A stretch of DNA of 64,000 nucleotides from Niastella vici (lineage in GTDB: Bacteria; Bacteroidota; Bacteroidia; Chitinophagales; Chitinophagaceae): positions 372,001-436,000 of the forward strand of contig NZ_LVYD01000002.1 of NCBI RefSeq assembly GCF_002077945.1. The letters run 5' to 3'. The notes under the pieces were generated by a model. The model did no database searches. It saw nothing but the letters and a program-made list of their open reading frames with translations, and had not been told where the DNA came from. The position numbers and the translations under genes are program-made. How positions within the stretch are numbered: the first letter of the stretch is position 1; each line of letters opens with the position of its first letter. Positions 37,142-46,278 of the stretch are shown here, in pieces.

Positions 37142-39283
37142 CTACTCCACCTCCAGCTCAAACGCCTCATTCAACTTCAGTTTGCCTTCGGTTTCATTAG
37201 CGGCGCCGGCAAGTTTCCACCCTTTTATTTTTCCGGTTTTACCCCTGGTTAACAGATCGGCGATCTGTTTGTCAGTGAGTTTTTTGCCAAAAACTTCAAA
37301 CGGTATCTTGAAACCACACACCTTGAAATTGGCGCAGCCGTAGGCTGTATTGCCTTTCTTCAGCACATGCGCTTTGCATTTGGGACATTGCTGTTCTTCA
37401 ATAACCATCGCCTTTTTCGGCTCTTTGGGTTCTTTAGGCTTTGCTTCTTTCTTTGTTTTTTCTTCTTTCTCTTTTTCTTTTTTCTCCGGTTGATCTGCAG
37501 CAACGGTAATAGCCTTATACGTAGCCGTTTTTACTTCTACCGTAAGGTCAATGACCATTTGAATGAGTTCCTGTTTGAAGGTCTCAATGGCATATTCGCC
37601 CTTTTCTATCTGGCGTAATTTACGTTCCCAGATACCGGTGAGCTCAGGACTTTTCAGCAGCTCGGTTTGAATAGTATCAATTAGATCGATGCCGGTTTGG
37701 GTTGCAAAAATGTTCTTTTTACGTTTCTCTATATACTTCCGGCGGAACAACGTTTCAATAATATTGGCGCGGGTAGAAGGGCGGCCAATACCGTTGTCTT
37801 TCAGCAGTTCGCGCATTTCCTCATCGTCTACCTGTTTGCCTGCAGTTTCCATGGCTCGTAGCAGGGATGCCTCGGTATAAGGTTTGGGTGGAGTGGTTTT
37901 ACCGTGATGTACCCTCGGCGTATGCGGGCCGCTCTCCCCTACCACGAATACCGGCAGCACTTTTTCTTCTTCCTCTTCTTCTTTTTTCGACTTCGCATCA
38001 TTGGCATACACTTCCTTCCAGCCCGGTTCCAGAATTTCTTTTCCCGTCACTTTAAAGGGCACCTGCCCTACCTTACCCAATACGGTGGTATTTGATATTT
38101 TACATTCAGGATAGAAAGCTGCAATAAAACGCCGGGCAACCAGGTCATATATACGCTTTTCTTCCGCCGACAAATTGGAAGGATATACGCCGGTAGGAAT
38201 AATAGCATGGTGATCGGTCACCTTTTTGTCATCGAAAACCGTCTTCAATTTGGGAATAGGATTGGCCAGAACCGGCGCCGTCAAAGCCGCATAAGGCGTC
38301 AGGTCCTGCATAATGCCGGCAATTTTTGGATGCAGGTCTTCGGAGAGATAAGTGGTATCTACCCTTGGGTAAGTGACCATCTTCTTCTCATACAGGTTCT
38401 GGATATATTTCAGCGTATCGTCGGCAGTATAAGCATATTTCTTATTGGCCTCTACCTGTAAGGCGGTAAGGTCGAACAGGCGGGGATTACCTTCTTTACC
38501 CTCTTTTTTCTCAAAGGAAGTGATCTCGAACGGATGTTCCTTCAGATAAGCCAGGCCTTTTTGCGCCCTGTCGAGCACCTTCATGCGGTCGATGGTCGCC
38601 GTAAATTCTGTTTCTCTGTAAATGGTTTTCAATTCCCAGTATTCTTCCGACACGAACGCATTGATCTCCTTCTGCCGCGCCACGATCATCGCCAACGTGG
38701 GGGTTTGAACCCTGCCAATAGAGAGCACGGTTTTGCCCTGCGCGAATTTTTTGGTGAACAGGCGGGTGGCGTTCATCCCCAACAGCCAATCGCCGATGGC
38801 CCGGGCGCTGCCGGCCGCATACAGGTTGTCGTATTGATCGGCGTTCTTCAGCTTCTGGAAGCCTTCCCTGATGGCGGCTTCTGTAAGGGAGGAGATCCAT
38901 AACCTCTTAACAGGGGCCGGGCATTGCGCTTTAAGCAGCACCCAGCGCTGGATCAATTCCCCTTCCTGGCCGGCGTCACCACAGTTGATGACCTCCTCAC
39001 ATTGGTTCACCAGTTGTTCTATGACCCTGAATTGCTTTTCAACCCCGTTGTTATTGATCAGCTTGATGCCAAAGCTGGGCGGTATCATGGGCAGGTCTTC
39101 CAACCGCCAGTATTTCCATTGCTCTGTATAGTCATGGGGTTCCTTCAGGGTACAGAAATGCCCGAAGGTCCAGGTAACCTGGTACCCGTTGCCTTCAAAA
39201 TACCCGTCTTTACGTACTTTGGCCCCAATAACCGCTGCAATGTCTCGGGCCACACTGGGCTTTTCTGCAATGCAAACCTTCAT
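37142..39283 (-). CDS. topB: DNA topoisomerase III
   Basis: 713-residue type IA topoisomerase. The start MKVCIAEKPSVARDIA is the canonical TOPRIM opening and places the ATG at 39281-39283. Other landmarks are INCGDAGQEGELI (acidic metal site), LSIGRVQTPTLAMIV, the catalytic tyrosine segment MVTYPRVDTTYLS and DNGIGRPSTRANIIE. A Lys/Glu-rich linker (about 600-640) precedes a C-terminal zinc-ribbon-like unit CPKCKAHV...YGCANFKVCGF. It decatenates DNA and resolves recombination intermediates. Divergent from an AraC regulator gene. Confidence 0.96.
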   Translation of the reverse strand: MKVCIAEKPSVARDIAAVIGAKVRKDGYFEGNGYQVTWTFGHFCTLKEPHDYTEQWKYWRLEDLPMIPPSFGIKLINNNGVEKQFRVIEQLVNQCEEVINCGDAGQEGELIQRWVLLKAQCPAPVKRLWISSLTEAAIREGFQKLKNADQYDNLYAAGSARAIGDWLLGMNATRLFTKKFAQGKTVLSIGRVQTPTLAMIVARQKEINAFVSEEYWELKTIYRETEFTATIDRMKVLDRAQKGLAYLKEHPFEITSFEKKEGKEGNPRLFDLTALQVEANKKYAYTADDTLKYIQNLYEKKMVTYPRVDTTYLSEDLHPKIAGIMQDLTPYAALTAPVLANPIPKLKTVFDDKKVTDHHAIIPTGVYPSNLSAEEKRIYDLVARRFIAAFYPECKISNTTVLGKVGQVPFKVTGKEILEPGWKEVYANDAKSKKEEEEEEKVLPVFVVGESGPHTPRVHHGKTTPPKPYTEASLLRAMETAGKQVDDEEMRELLKDNGIGRPSTRANIIETLFRRKYIEKRKKNIFATQTGIDLIDTIQTELLKSPELTGIWERKLRQIEKGEYAIETFKQELIQMVIDLTVEVKTATYKAITVAADQPEKKEKEKEEKTKKEAKPKEPKEPKKAMVIEEQQCPKCKAHVLKKGNTAYGCANFKVCGFKIPFEVFGKKLTDKQIADLLTRGKTGKIKGWKLAGAANETEGKLKLNEAFELEVE

Positions 39284-39376
39284 AGTTGTAAAAGTGGGCA
39301 AATGTCGTATTTTTTTGGCAGCCACGGTTATTGCCACAATCAGTAAATATTACCATAAAACCCATAAAAAACACCC

Positions 39377-39405
39377 CTTGTGGTGGTACACCTTTTATAG
39401 CTTTG
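39377..39405 (+). promoter_or_regulatory. promoter of the AraC gene at 39423
   Basis: CCTTGTGG (TTG at 39378-39380) and TAGCTTTG (39398-39405) fit the Bacteroidota -33 TTTG / -7 TAnnTTTG pattern with suitable spacing. The segment also contains AAAAAACACCCC just upstream, a partial match to the ACACC box seen at 51.2, 54.5 and 57.0 kb, but without the ACGKG part. Confidence 0.5.
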
Positions 39406-39422
39406 TGCTACAAATAGATGAA

Positions 39423-40313
39423 ATGACCAAGCAAGTGCTGCCGGTTTATGGCATAAGCAATTTGAATGAGTCGAAGCCTTCGCCCGAAGACTTTATGACC
39501 GATCATTTTGCGCATTATCTCGATGAGCATAAGAACCTGCGTTTCCCGCACAAGCACTCCTTTTACCAGCTGGTATATTTTTCAAAAGGATCGGGTAGTC
39601 ATTCCATCGATTTTATTGAATTTCCTGTAGAGGCCGGTCAGTTGTATTTTATGATACCCGGACAAGTACACAGCTGGAATTTTGCAGACCAGCCCGATGG
39701 GTTTATCGTCAACTTTTCTGAACAGTACCTGAACGGTTTTATTACCAACGCCCGGTATCTCGATCAGTTCATCTTCTTCTCCGGCATTGCCCAGGAACAG
39801 GTGATCACCATACCTGAAAATGCAAAACAGGAAATAGAAACCACCCTGGAAGCGATCGTGCGCGAAGGCCTCTCAAATGCCAAATTCAAAGATGATTTTG
39901 CCCGCACTGCCCTGGTGCAATTGTTCATATTGGTTAGTCGCATTCCTGCAACAGCAAGCGACCGGCAACAGAATCAGTACAACCAGGTATTGTTACGGAA
40001 TTTTCAAAAATTAATAGAGCAGCATTATAAAGAGAAGAAGCTCACCAAAGATTATGCAGCCATGTTATATATAACGCCCAACCACCTGAATGCCCTTTGT
40101 AAAGATGTAACGGGGCGGCCGGCCGGTGAGCTCATCAGGGACAGAGTGCTGCTGGAAGCAAAGCGGTTGCTGGTGAATGCCAGGCTCACCATTGCCCAAA
40201 TAGCCACAGAGCTGGAGTTTATGGACAACTCCTACTTTTCAAAGTACTTTAAAAAATATGCAGGGGTAACTCCCGAAATATTCAGACATCAACATGTTAA
40301 AAAAAATAGCTAG
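39423..40313 (+). CDS. AraC-family transcriptional regulator with cupin sensor
   Basis: 296 residues. N-terminal cupin-like sensor (about 35-140: HKHSFYQLVYFSKGSGSHSIDF, GQLYFMIPGQVHSW) and C-terminal double helix-turn-helix (about 190-290: TKDYAAMLYITPNHLNALCKDVTG, TIAQIATELEFMDNSYFSKYFKKYAGVTPEIF). A cytoplasmic activator of unknown ligand. The start at 39423 removes a spurious extension that reads across the topB start. The DUF983 gene follows 3 bp after its stop codon, so the pair is one operon. Confidence 0.92.
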   Translation: MTKQVLPVYGISNLNESKPSPEDFMTDHFAHYLDEHKNLRFPHKHSFYQLVYFSKGSGSHSIDFIEFPVEAGQLYFMIPGQVHSWNFADQPDGFIVNFSEQYLNGFITNARYLDQFIFFSGIAQEQVITIPENAKQEIETTLEAIVREGLSNAKFKDDFARTALVQLFILVSRIPATASDRQQNQYNQVLLRNFQKLIEQHYKEKKLTKDYAAMLYITPNHLNALCKDVTGRPAGELIRDRVLLEAKRLLVNARLTIAQIATELEFMDNSYFSKYFKKYAGVTPEIFRHQHVKKNS

Positions 40314-40316
40314 TAT

Positions 40317-40811
40317 ATGGAAACCGCAATTAAAATAAATAACCAGGATGAAAGCATATCGTCAACAGCAGATAAAAAACCTGGCATCATTAATTTGCTG
40401 AAATGTAAATGCCCACGATGCAGGCGGGGCGATATGTTTGAAAATAAAAATCCTTATGTATTGACGCAAACCATGAAGATGAAAAAAGAATGCGCCGTTT
40501 GCGGGCAACTATTCAATCTGGAAGTTGGCTTCTATTATGGTTCCAGCTATATAAGCTATGTTGTTACTGTGGCATTAAGTGTAGCAACCTGTGTAGCCTG
40601 GTGGCTATTGATCGGATTCTCCGTAAACGACAACCGTTTCTTTTACTGGTTAACGTTTAATTCAATTTTACTGATCGCTGCGCAGCCTTATTTAATGCGT
40701 TTGGGCAGAACCGGTTGGTTGGCGTTCTTTGTTCGCTATGATAATAACTGGCGGGTGAAACCTGAGCAATCACTCGAAAGGCTGAATGAGGCACAGGAAG
40801 GGAACTGGTAA
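40317..40811 (+). CDS. DUF983 membrane protein
   Basis: 164 residues. A zinc-ribbon-like pair, KCPRCRRGDMF and KECAVCGQLF (about 35-75), is followed by two membrane helices (about 80-102 and 108-125). This is the standard layout of DUF983 proteins, whose role is unknown. It starts 3 bp after the AraC gene stop and is probably expressed with it. Confidence 0.88.
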   Translation: METAIKINNQDESISSTADKKPGIINLLKCKCPRCRRGDMFENKNPYVLTQTMKMKKECAVCGQLFNLEVGFYYGSSYISYVVTVALSVATCVAWWLLIGFSVNDNRFFYWLTFNSILLIAAQPYLMRLGRTGWLAFFVRYDNNWRVKPEQSLERLNEAQEGNW

Positions 40812-40868
40812 AGTAACTACCATATATTGGATTTCGGGGACATGGCTTTGTAAGCCTGCCCCGCCAAT

Positions 40869-43800
40869 TTATTTCTTCACCCACTCCATATACGTCGCAT
40901 CCTCTTTAATATCCTGAAAATCGCCAAAATCAGGAGAGAGTGTCAGAATCCTTTTTACAAGCTGATAGGCTTCTTCCTTTCGGCCAAGCTTTAACAATAT
41001 TCTTACCTGTGTGTCATGAATATAATAATGAGACTCGCTTTCAATATAAGCAACGCCTTTTAAAATGATCTCCAACGCTTTCTCCAGGTCCTCCTGCTTA
41101 TCTGAGATCACATGCATTTGCCAGGCTACAGAATTGGCAGTTATGCGGGTCACTTCCTCATGAAATTTACCAAGGTCGGTATAATGCCAGATCATTCCGG
41201 GAACCAGGTCAAGGGTATGCAGCCCCTGTTTAATAGCGGCCTGGTTCAATTCGAGTAAATCAGCCGGTGAAAAGGATGCTTTATGATTGGAGGTTAAATA
41301 ACTATACGCATACACTTTACCATAGTTTGCATATAAGAGATTGTATTCATCAACTACCTGGCCCGAACTAAAAAATGCAAGCACCTCATCGTATACCTTC
41401 AATGATTGCAACAGCTTTTCCCGGTCATCTTTGGCATTCATCAGGATGTTGGCTTCCTTCATACGGTTATTCATCGCCTGCCATTGCTTCACATCTTCCC
41501 TATCGGTAACTTCATTATCAATCCGGTTATCGCGGAAATCAATCGTACAACCCGGCAGTTTTTTGCTGATCGTTAACCGCTCGCTCGTTGGCAGCCGGTT
41601 GTATCGAAGATTTAAATGTTGTAATCCTTTCAATGCATAAACCTCTTCTGGCAATGTGGTGAGGTCATTAAAAGAAAGATCAAGGACTTTCAGATTTTGC
41701 AAATTGGAGATCCCTTCCAGGTGCTCCGCTTTCAACGCTTCCCGTACGATCCCTTTTCTTCCGTCGCCATGTATGATGTTGGGCACAATGGATAGTTTGG
41801 AAACAAATGCAGCTAACCGTTCCGGATCATGCGCCAGGTTTTGTTCTATTTCTTTAAACTGATCCATTTTGATGAACTTCTCATTTCGTTCACCGTGACG
41901 GTCAATATACAATGTTTCCAGGCTGGTGATCTTAAAAAACGCTTTCAGTAAACTTTGCTTTGGAGTAGGCCGCGTAGTGAAGTTGATCAAACCATCAGCA
42001 TGCAGGGTTTTCAGCTTTTTCAATTTCGACAGATCAGGCAATTCGTTCAGGTAACACAGGCTGGCATCCAGGTTCAACTCTTCCAGGTTCTGCAGATTAG
42101 TAAAACTATCCGGGATTGTTTTTATTGAAAGGCTACCCATGTTCAACCGTTTCAATCCTGTTAGTTGTGTAATCACTTCAGGGAAATCAACAGGTGCTGC
42201 GGTACTGCACTGGTAACACGTTAATTCTTCGAGGTTGGTAAGTTCAGCTACTGATGCCGGCAGGCCCAAACCCACATTATACGAAACATTCAGTATTCTG
42301 AGCGAAGAAAGCCGGTTGATGCTTTCCGGTAACACCAAATCGCCATTGTAGGCTACATTCAATACCCGCAGGTTGGGCAACATCCCAATTTCAGGCGGCA
42401 AACTCTTTAGACTGCATTTTTCCAAATGCAATTCTTCCAGGCTAACCAGGTCTTTTATACTTGCAGGAATGCTTTCAACGGGATTTTCATTAAGCACCAG
42501 TTTTTTGAGTGAAGTGAGCCTGGTAAGCGTGCGGGGAAATTCTTTCAGTTTTCTGTCGGTAAGGTCTAACTCCAGGAAGTTCGTATTCACTTTACCTAGT
42601 TGTTCCAATTCCTCTTCCAGGATCAGGCGGGCAGGGCGCGCCCCCTTTTTCAGGGGAGATTTGCCCGCTTTGAGCAGCTCAATAAATGCAACAGGATTGA
42701 ATTTCATTTTTGCATCAAACACAGCTGACACCATCACCCTTTCAAAATCCTTTGTTGTATAATCGTATTCAAAAAAATCATCCCGATCGTCATAATAATT
42801 GATCAATATCGCTCCCTGGGGCGTAATGGTTGAGCTGTGATCTGAATTCAATACAAAGGGCACCCTTGTATTACCGCCAATTACGATACTGCCATCATTA
42901 TAATTGCCGTCAAACGCATAAGTAATATCAGCATCCCCGGTGATATAAATACATTCATCATAACTCTGCAGTACGTCACAGGTAACATTCCCCAATACCA
43001 GTAAAAAAGGGAAGCACCCATCAGATGGACTTATAGTTCCTGCTACTGTAAGGTTGCCATTTACCAGGATCAGGGTACTGTCGGTATCGGCATCTGCGCC
43101 CAACGCAGTTAAGGTATTTTCTGTATAATCGTTGTTTAGGTCTCCGTTAATATACGTGTCGCCATCCAGCAATATCACCTTGTTAAAACCCATATCACCA
43201 AATGGGTCATACTGGTCAAGGTGGAATCGCTGTTTTGCTTCCCCATTACTAATGAGTTGGGGTATTGCTGTTATAGTAGTGGCGGGGTCGAATGACACCC
43301 GCTGCCTTTTGCCTTTTATATATTGCTCGCTGATAATATGACGGCCTTCATTAATGTATTGGTCCAGCTTTCCACTATTGCTGTAATGATCATTTTTGAT
43401 GAGCTCGTCGAGCAGTGGCTCCGTGGTATTAAAATCAGCCTCTACCCCATCGATATTACCGGTATTTATGATCAGTCCCTGTACATCGCCGACGAATTTA
43501 AAGAAATGGTCTTCGGCAAAAATGGTAGTGGCTTCTGTATTGCCCGCTACAGTCAGGCTGCCGTGGTTATAATAGCCATAAATGGTTTGCTCAACGATCA
43601 GGTTCCCTTTGATGTAGAATTCAGCCCCGCCTTTATTAATGCTTTTGGCGCGCAGGTCGCCGGTCACAAACAAGGTTTCACCATAATCCATATCCGGTTG
43701 ATACAGGACACCGGTTAACGTAAGATTACCATCTACAATGATGCCATTGGCGCCGGCTTCGGCACAAAATTTCTGGATATTTATGTCCTGGGGCATTTCA

Positions 43801-43916
43801 ACATTTCCTTCCAGCAACAGGTATTTACCTTTGTTGCCATATTTCCCCCGAATATAATTTGACAGCTGAAAACGCGTGATGGCATCTTTCTCGGTGATAA
43901 TTTTGTACTGTGACAT
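40869..43916 (-). CDS. giant bactofilin-like / leucine-rich-repeat / TPR protein
   Basis: 1015 residues, no signal peptide. The N-terminal third (about 30-390) is a right-handed beta-helix-like series of short strands (LLLEGNVEMPQDINIQKF, GIIVDGNLTLTGVL, ETLFVTGDLRAKS, AEFYIKGNLIVEQ, GSLTVAGNTEATT, STLILVNGNLTVAGTI), as in polymer-forming cytoskeletal proteins. Then come about 15 leucine-rich repeats (about 440-780) with LTRLTSLKKLVLNENPV-type units, and a C-terminal helical region (about 800-1015) that looks TPR-like. Probably a cytoplasmic scaffold. It follows the ATP-grasp gene by 103 bp on the same strand. Function unknown. Confidence 0.75.
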   Translation of the reverse strand: MSQYKIITEKDAITRFQLSNYIRGKYGNKGKYLLLEGNVEMPQDINIQKFCAEAGANGIIVDGNLTLTGVLYQPDMDYGETLFVTGDLRAKSINKGGAEFYIKGNLIVEQTIYGYYNHGSLTVAGNTEATTIFAEDHFFKFVGDVQGLIINTGNIDGVEADFNTTEPLLDELIKNDHYSNSGKLDQYINEGRHIISEQYIKGKRQRVSFDPATTITAIPQLISNGEAKQRFHLDQYDPFGDMGFNKVILLDGDTYINGDLNNDYTENTLTALGADADTDSTLILVNGNLTVAGTISPSDGCFPFLLVLGNVTCDVLQSYDECIYITGDADITYAFDGNYNDGSIVIGGNTRVPFVLNSDHSSTITPQGAILINYYDDRDDFFEYDYTTKDFERVMVSAVFDAKMKFNPVAFIELLKAGKSPLKKGARPARLILEEELEQLGKVNTNFLELDLTDRKLKEFPRTLTRLTSLKKLVLNENPVESIPASIKDLVSLEELHLEKCSLKSLPPEIGMLPNLRVLNVAYNGDLVLPESINRLSSLRILNVSYNVGLGLPASVAELTNLEELTCYQCSTAAPVDFPEVITQLTGLKRLNMGSLSIKTIPDSFTNLQNLEELNLDASLCYLNELPDLSKLKKLKTLHADGLINFTTRPTPKQSLLKAFFKITSLETLYIDRHGERNEKFIKMDQFKEIEQNLAHDPERLAAFVSKLSIVPNIIHGDGRKGIVREALKAEHLEGISNLQNLKVLDLSFNDLTTLPEEVYALKGLQHLNLRYNRLPTSERLTISKKLPGCTIDFRDNRIDNEVTDREDVKQWQAMNNRMKEANILMNAKDDREKLLQSLKVYDEVLAFFSSGQVVDEYNLLYANYGKVYAYSYLTSNHKASFSPADLLELNQAAIKQGLHTLDLVPGMIWHYTDLGKFHEEVTRITANSVAWQMHVISDKQEDLEKALEIILKGVAYIESESHYYIHDTQVRILLKLGRKEEAYQLVKRILTLSPDFGDFQDIKEDATYMEWVKK

Positions 43917-44019
43917 TTGTTTTCAAAGGAGGTTTTAGATTCTTTTTCCTAACGGAAATTTTATTCCTAAAGTATTGACTGGCAGGAATAAACATTAATT
44001 ATGCCAAATTAATTACTGA

Positions 44020-44853
44020 TCAAAAGGACGTAATTTTTCTACCGCCCACCATTCCCGAAAAATATTCCGTAACACTACTAACAATGGCGCCAATATCTGC
44101 ATTATAAAAGCCGGCACTGTTCAGGCATCCACATTCTACAATATAATAACTATCGCCAGTTTTGCAAATATCCATGACAAAAATATCATGGGGCGTATAA
44201 TCACGGCATCGCTGCTCAGCAAATTGTATGACTGCTGGCGGGCAGCCCCGCTCCTTTTTAAGTTTGAAGTCTTCCCGGTATTTGGAAGCTGCCACTACCT
44301 GTTTGTTCACTATCCATAGCCGCCATTCATAGCGCAGCTGGTACGGTTCCGACACTATTATTTTACTGTCTAAAGACAAACTGGTGTTATCGAACATTTT
44401 TAATCGTTCGTACCATTCTCTTATTTCTCCATACTTTTTCACTTCCCCTGAAAAGGACTTGCTGTCATCATCGGGCCTGATGAAAAGTAATTTATCAAGC
44501 TCATATTCCTTTGACATTAGTTCGCTGAAAGACGTTACCAAAGCACCATAATTCAACATATGCCGGCGCCAATGATCAAAATAATTAGCGATTGAAAATG
44601 ACTGATCATTAAAAAAGAACCCTTTATTAAGGCTGTCGTTCTCATAAACCAGCTTTCCCATAGTGGTAGACCCATAAAATATGCTATGCCTGCTTTTATC
44701 AAAATCAGGTAACTGCCCAATAAAAGGGATAATATCAAATTCAATATACTTTACTTCAATGCTGTCGCAGCTTTGCTTTAATGCGAGCAAATCATCCACA
44801 TTGGTCAAATTTTTCTGGATCATCCATTGTATATTGTTATAGTTAGGTTTCAT
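44020..44853 (-). CDS. ATP-grasp enzyme, R2K clade (DUF4343-like)
   Basis: 277 residues. The C-terminal half shows the ATP-grasp pattern of the R2K group: KLLFIRPDDDSKSFSGEV, YEWRLWIVNKQVVAASKY, FVMDICKTGDSYYIVECGCLNSAGFY. The paired acids, arginine and terminal Asn are the metal and nucleotide ligands. Such enzymes join carboxylates to amines, often on peptides or proteins, and are frequent in conflict and phage-related loci. No obvious peptide substrate gene adjoins. A 1.4-kb non-coding region lies upstream. Confidence 0.78.
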   Translation of the reverse strand: MKPNYNNIQWMIQKNLTNVDDLLALKQSCDSIEVKYIEFDIIPFIGQLPDFDKSRHSIFYGSTTMGKLVYENDSLNKGFFFNDQSFSIANYFDHWRRHMLNYGALVTSFSELMSKEYELDKLLFIRPDDDSKSFSGEVKKYGEIREWYERLKMFDNTSLSLDSKIIVSEPYQLRYEWRLWIVNKQVVAASKYREDFKLKKERGCPPAVIQFAEQRCRDYTPHDIFVMDICKTGDSYYIVECGCLNSAGFYNADIGAIVSSVTEYFSGMVGGRKITSF

Positions 44854-45009
44854 AGGTTAAAAATATTAATTTGGAAGCTGATTTTCGACCGGGCAATTGT
44901 AAATATTAATTAAATGAAGTTGCCTGGGAAAAATGCGGATATCCCAATTTGGAAAGAGGTAATTTTATATAGTTTACACAAGCTTTAGAGTTAAATCATG
45001 AAAACTTGT

Positions 45010-45392
45010 CTCGAGATAGGTTTTTTTCGACGATAATTTACTCGCCGGGATATATTTACTTTTGAGGGGCCAATAATTACTTTTTACAGGGAGATATTTA
45101 CTTTTTGCGGCCGATAATTACATATTGCCGGGAGATAGTTACTTTTTGGGGACGATGCTTACTTTTTAATGGGAGATAGTTACTTTTTTGAAGACGATAA
45201 TTACTTTTTCCGGTTTATAATTACTTTTTCCCGGGCTATAACATCAGAGTGGGCCCTTATAACATCATTTGCATTGGAGATAATTTTTTTTATCAGAATT
45301 AACATCATTTAAAGAAAAGATAATTACTTTTTGCCGGTTGTAACATCTTTTCATTTGTAGTTAATTACTTTTTAGCTGAAGTTGATCGCGGG
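45010..45392. repeat. helically phased ~21-bp degenerate repeat array
   Basis: About 18 units with core ATAATTACTTTTT or, in part of the array, TAACATCATTT, each bordered by GG/CC. From 45056 the TTAC core recurs at 45056, 45077, 45098, 45118, 45139, 45159, 45180, 45201 and 45221: steps of 20-21 bp, i.e. two DNA turns. The mix of 20 and 21 bp means no reading frame is kept, so it is non-coding. It looks like a binding array for a DNA-coating protein or a transposon-end array (IS21/Mu/Tn7-like) left without its element. Confidence 0.7.
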
Positions 45393-45653
45393 ATGCCAGA
45401 AGTACGTTTTTTTCCTATTTGTACATCATTTTTTATTGTAGCTCCATTGATTTCAGAAACAGTTCACTTAATATCATTAATAGTTGACTTTTTAAGGCGC
45501 AAGTGCACTCATTTACCTGTTTATTCACTTAAATACCGGAAGAAAATACTTTTACTTGCCTTATAATACCTCAACGCTGCCAAATAATAAAGTATGTTAT
45601 GTTATGGTTCCCCAAATCCCCAGGTATTTGACTTGATCTAGTTCCTCCGCCAG

Positions 45654-45669
45654 TCCCGACTAGTCGGGA
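45654..45669. repeat. perfect 16-bp palindrome in a G/C-rich intergenic repeat
   Basis: TCCCGACTAGTCGGGA, flanked by ctccgccag and gaggctggggag, belongs to the same type of G/C-run intergenic repeat seen at 2.4 kb. It lies between the phased array and the second ~190-bp element. Confidence 0.5.
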
Positions 45670-45686
45670 GAGGCTGGGGAGTAAAT

Positions 45687-45879
45687 AAAAAAAGGTCTAC
45701 TGTAGAAACAGCCGACCTCTAACGATTGCTTGCCATATGAAAAAAAACGTAAGCCTGAATTGTGTGAAGCTTTTGCTTCGGGGTAGCTTTCTGCTCTTTC
45801 TTTACCGCTTTACCGTACTACCGTTGTTGATGATGTAAAAATACATCACAGCCCAACACTTACATAGTCATGTTTTTCA
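45687..45879 (-). repeat. ~190-bp conserved intergenic element, copy 2
   Basis: Near-identical to 25829-26019, including the terminator-like end AGGTC...GACCT plus seven T (minus strand), the GAAGC-AAAA-GCTTC hairpin and a perfect GATGTA/TACATC hairpin. Differences cluster at the far end (45850-45880). No gene follows it on the minus strand for over 800 bp, unlike copy 1. The plus-strand signal-peptide-like frame is shifted by one extra G, which argues against a conserved peptide. Confidence 0.7.
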
Positions 45880-46096
45880 CAACTTTATTATGCCTAACGT
45901 TGCTATAAATTTGCAAAACCGGCCACAGGCGCGCATTTCAGCTGATTTTATAAATTATCTCCGGCACATGCAAACAGGATGGAGCAGGATAGTAAAGGGT
46001 CAATGTGGAAGGGTTCTGAGCGAAGGGAATAATCAACGGTTCATAATACATCCATCGTATGCCAGGTTAACGTAACACATACACCTTAAAATTAGA
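45880..46096. other. non-coding stretch between the repeat element and terminator
   Basis: About 217 bp with a 61-codon chance frame on the plus strand whose composition is not protein-like. I see no RNA gene or motif in it. Confidence 0.4.
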
Positions 46097-46126
46097 AAAG
46101 CCCCGGTGTGGAAACATCGGGGCTTT
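46097..46126. terminator. bidirectional-looking terminator
   Basis: Perfect 9-bp stem AAAGCCCCG / CGGGGCTTT with a 12-nt loop. On the minus strand it is followed by TTCTAATTTTAAGG. It lies 153 bp beyond the stop codon of the exported-protein gene at 46279 and should end that operon. Confidence 0.75.
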
Positions 46127-46278
46127 CAGTCAAAGTACTGATTAGTGTACTTATTAAAACAGTTGAACTTCGATACTGACTAAAGGATGACCATATTATT
46201 TTTTCTAAAATTCAGGTTTTCAGGGTGGTCTTACCCGCCTCTCTTTTAACTATCAACCTGTAAATCAACCACATTCCC

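Noticed and set aside
45010..45392. CRISPR array
   Set aside because: Units are ~21 bp and degenerate with no alternation of constant repeats and unique spacers; no cas genes.
45890..46075. 61-codon plus-strand frame next to the repeat element
   Set aside because: Composition not protein-like, no ribosome site, no recognised family.
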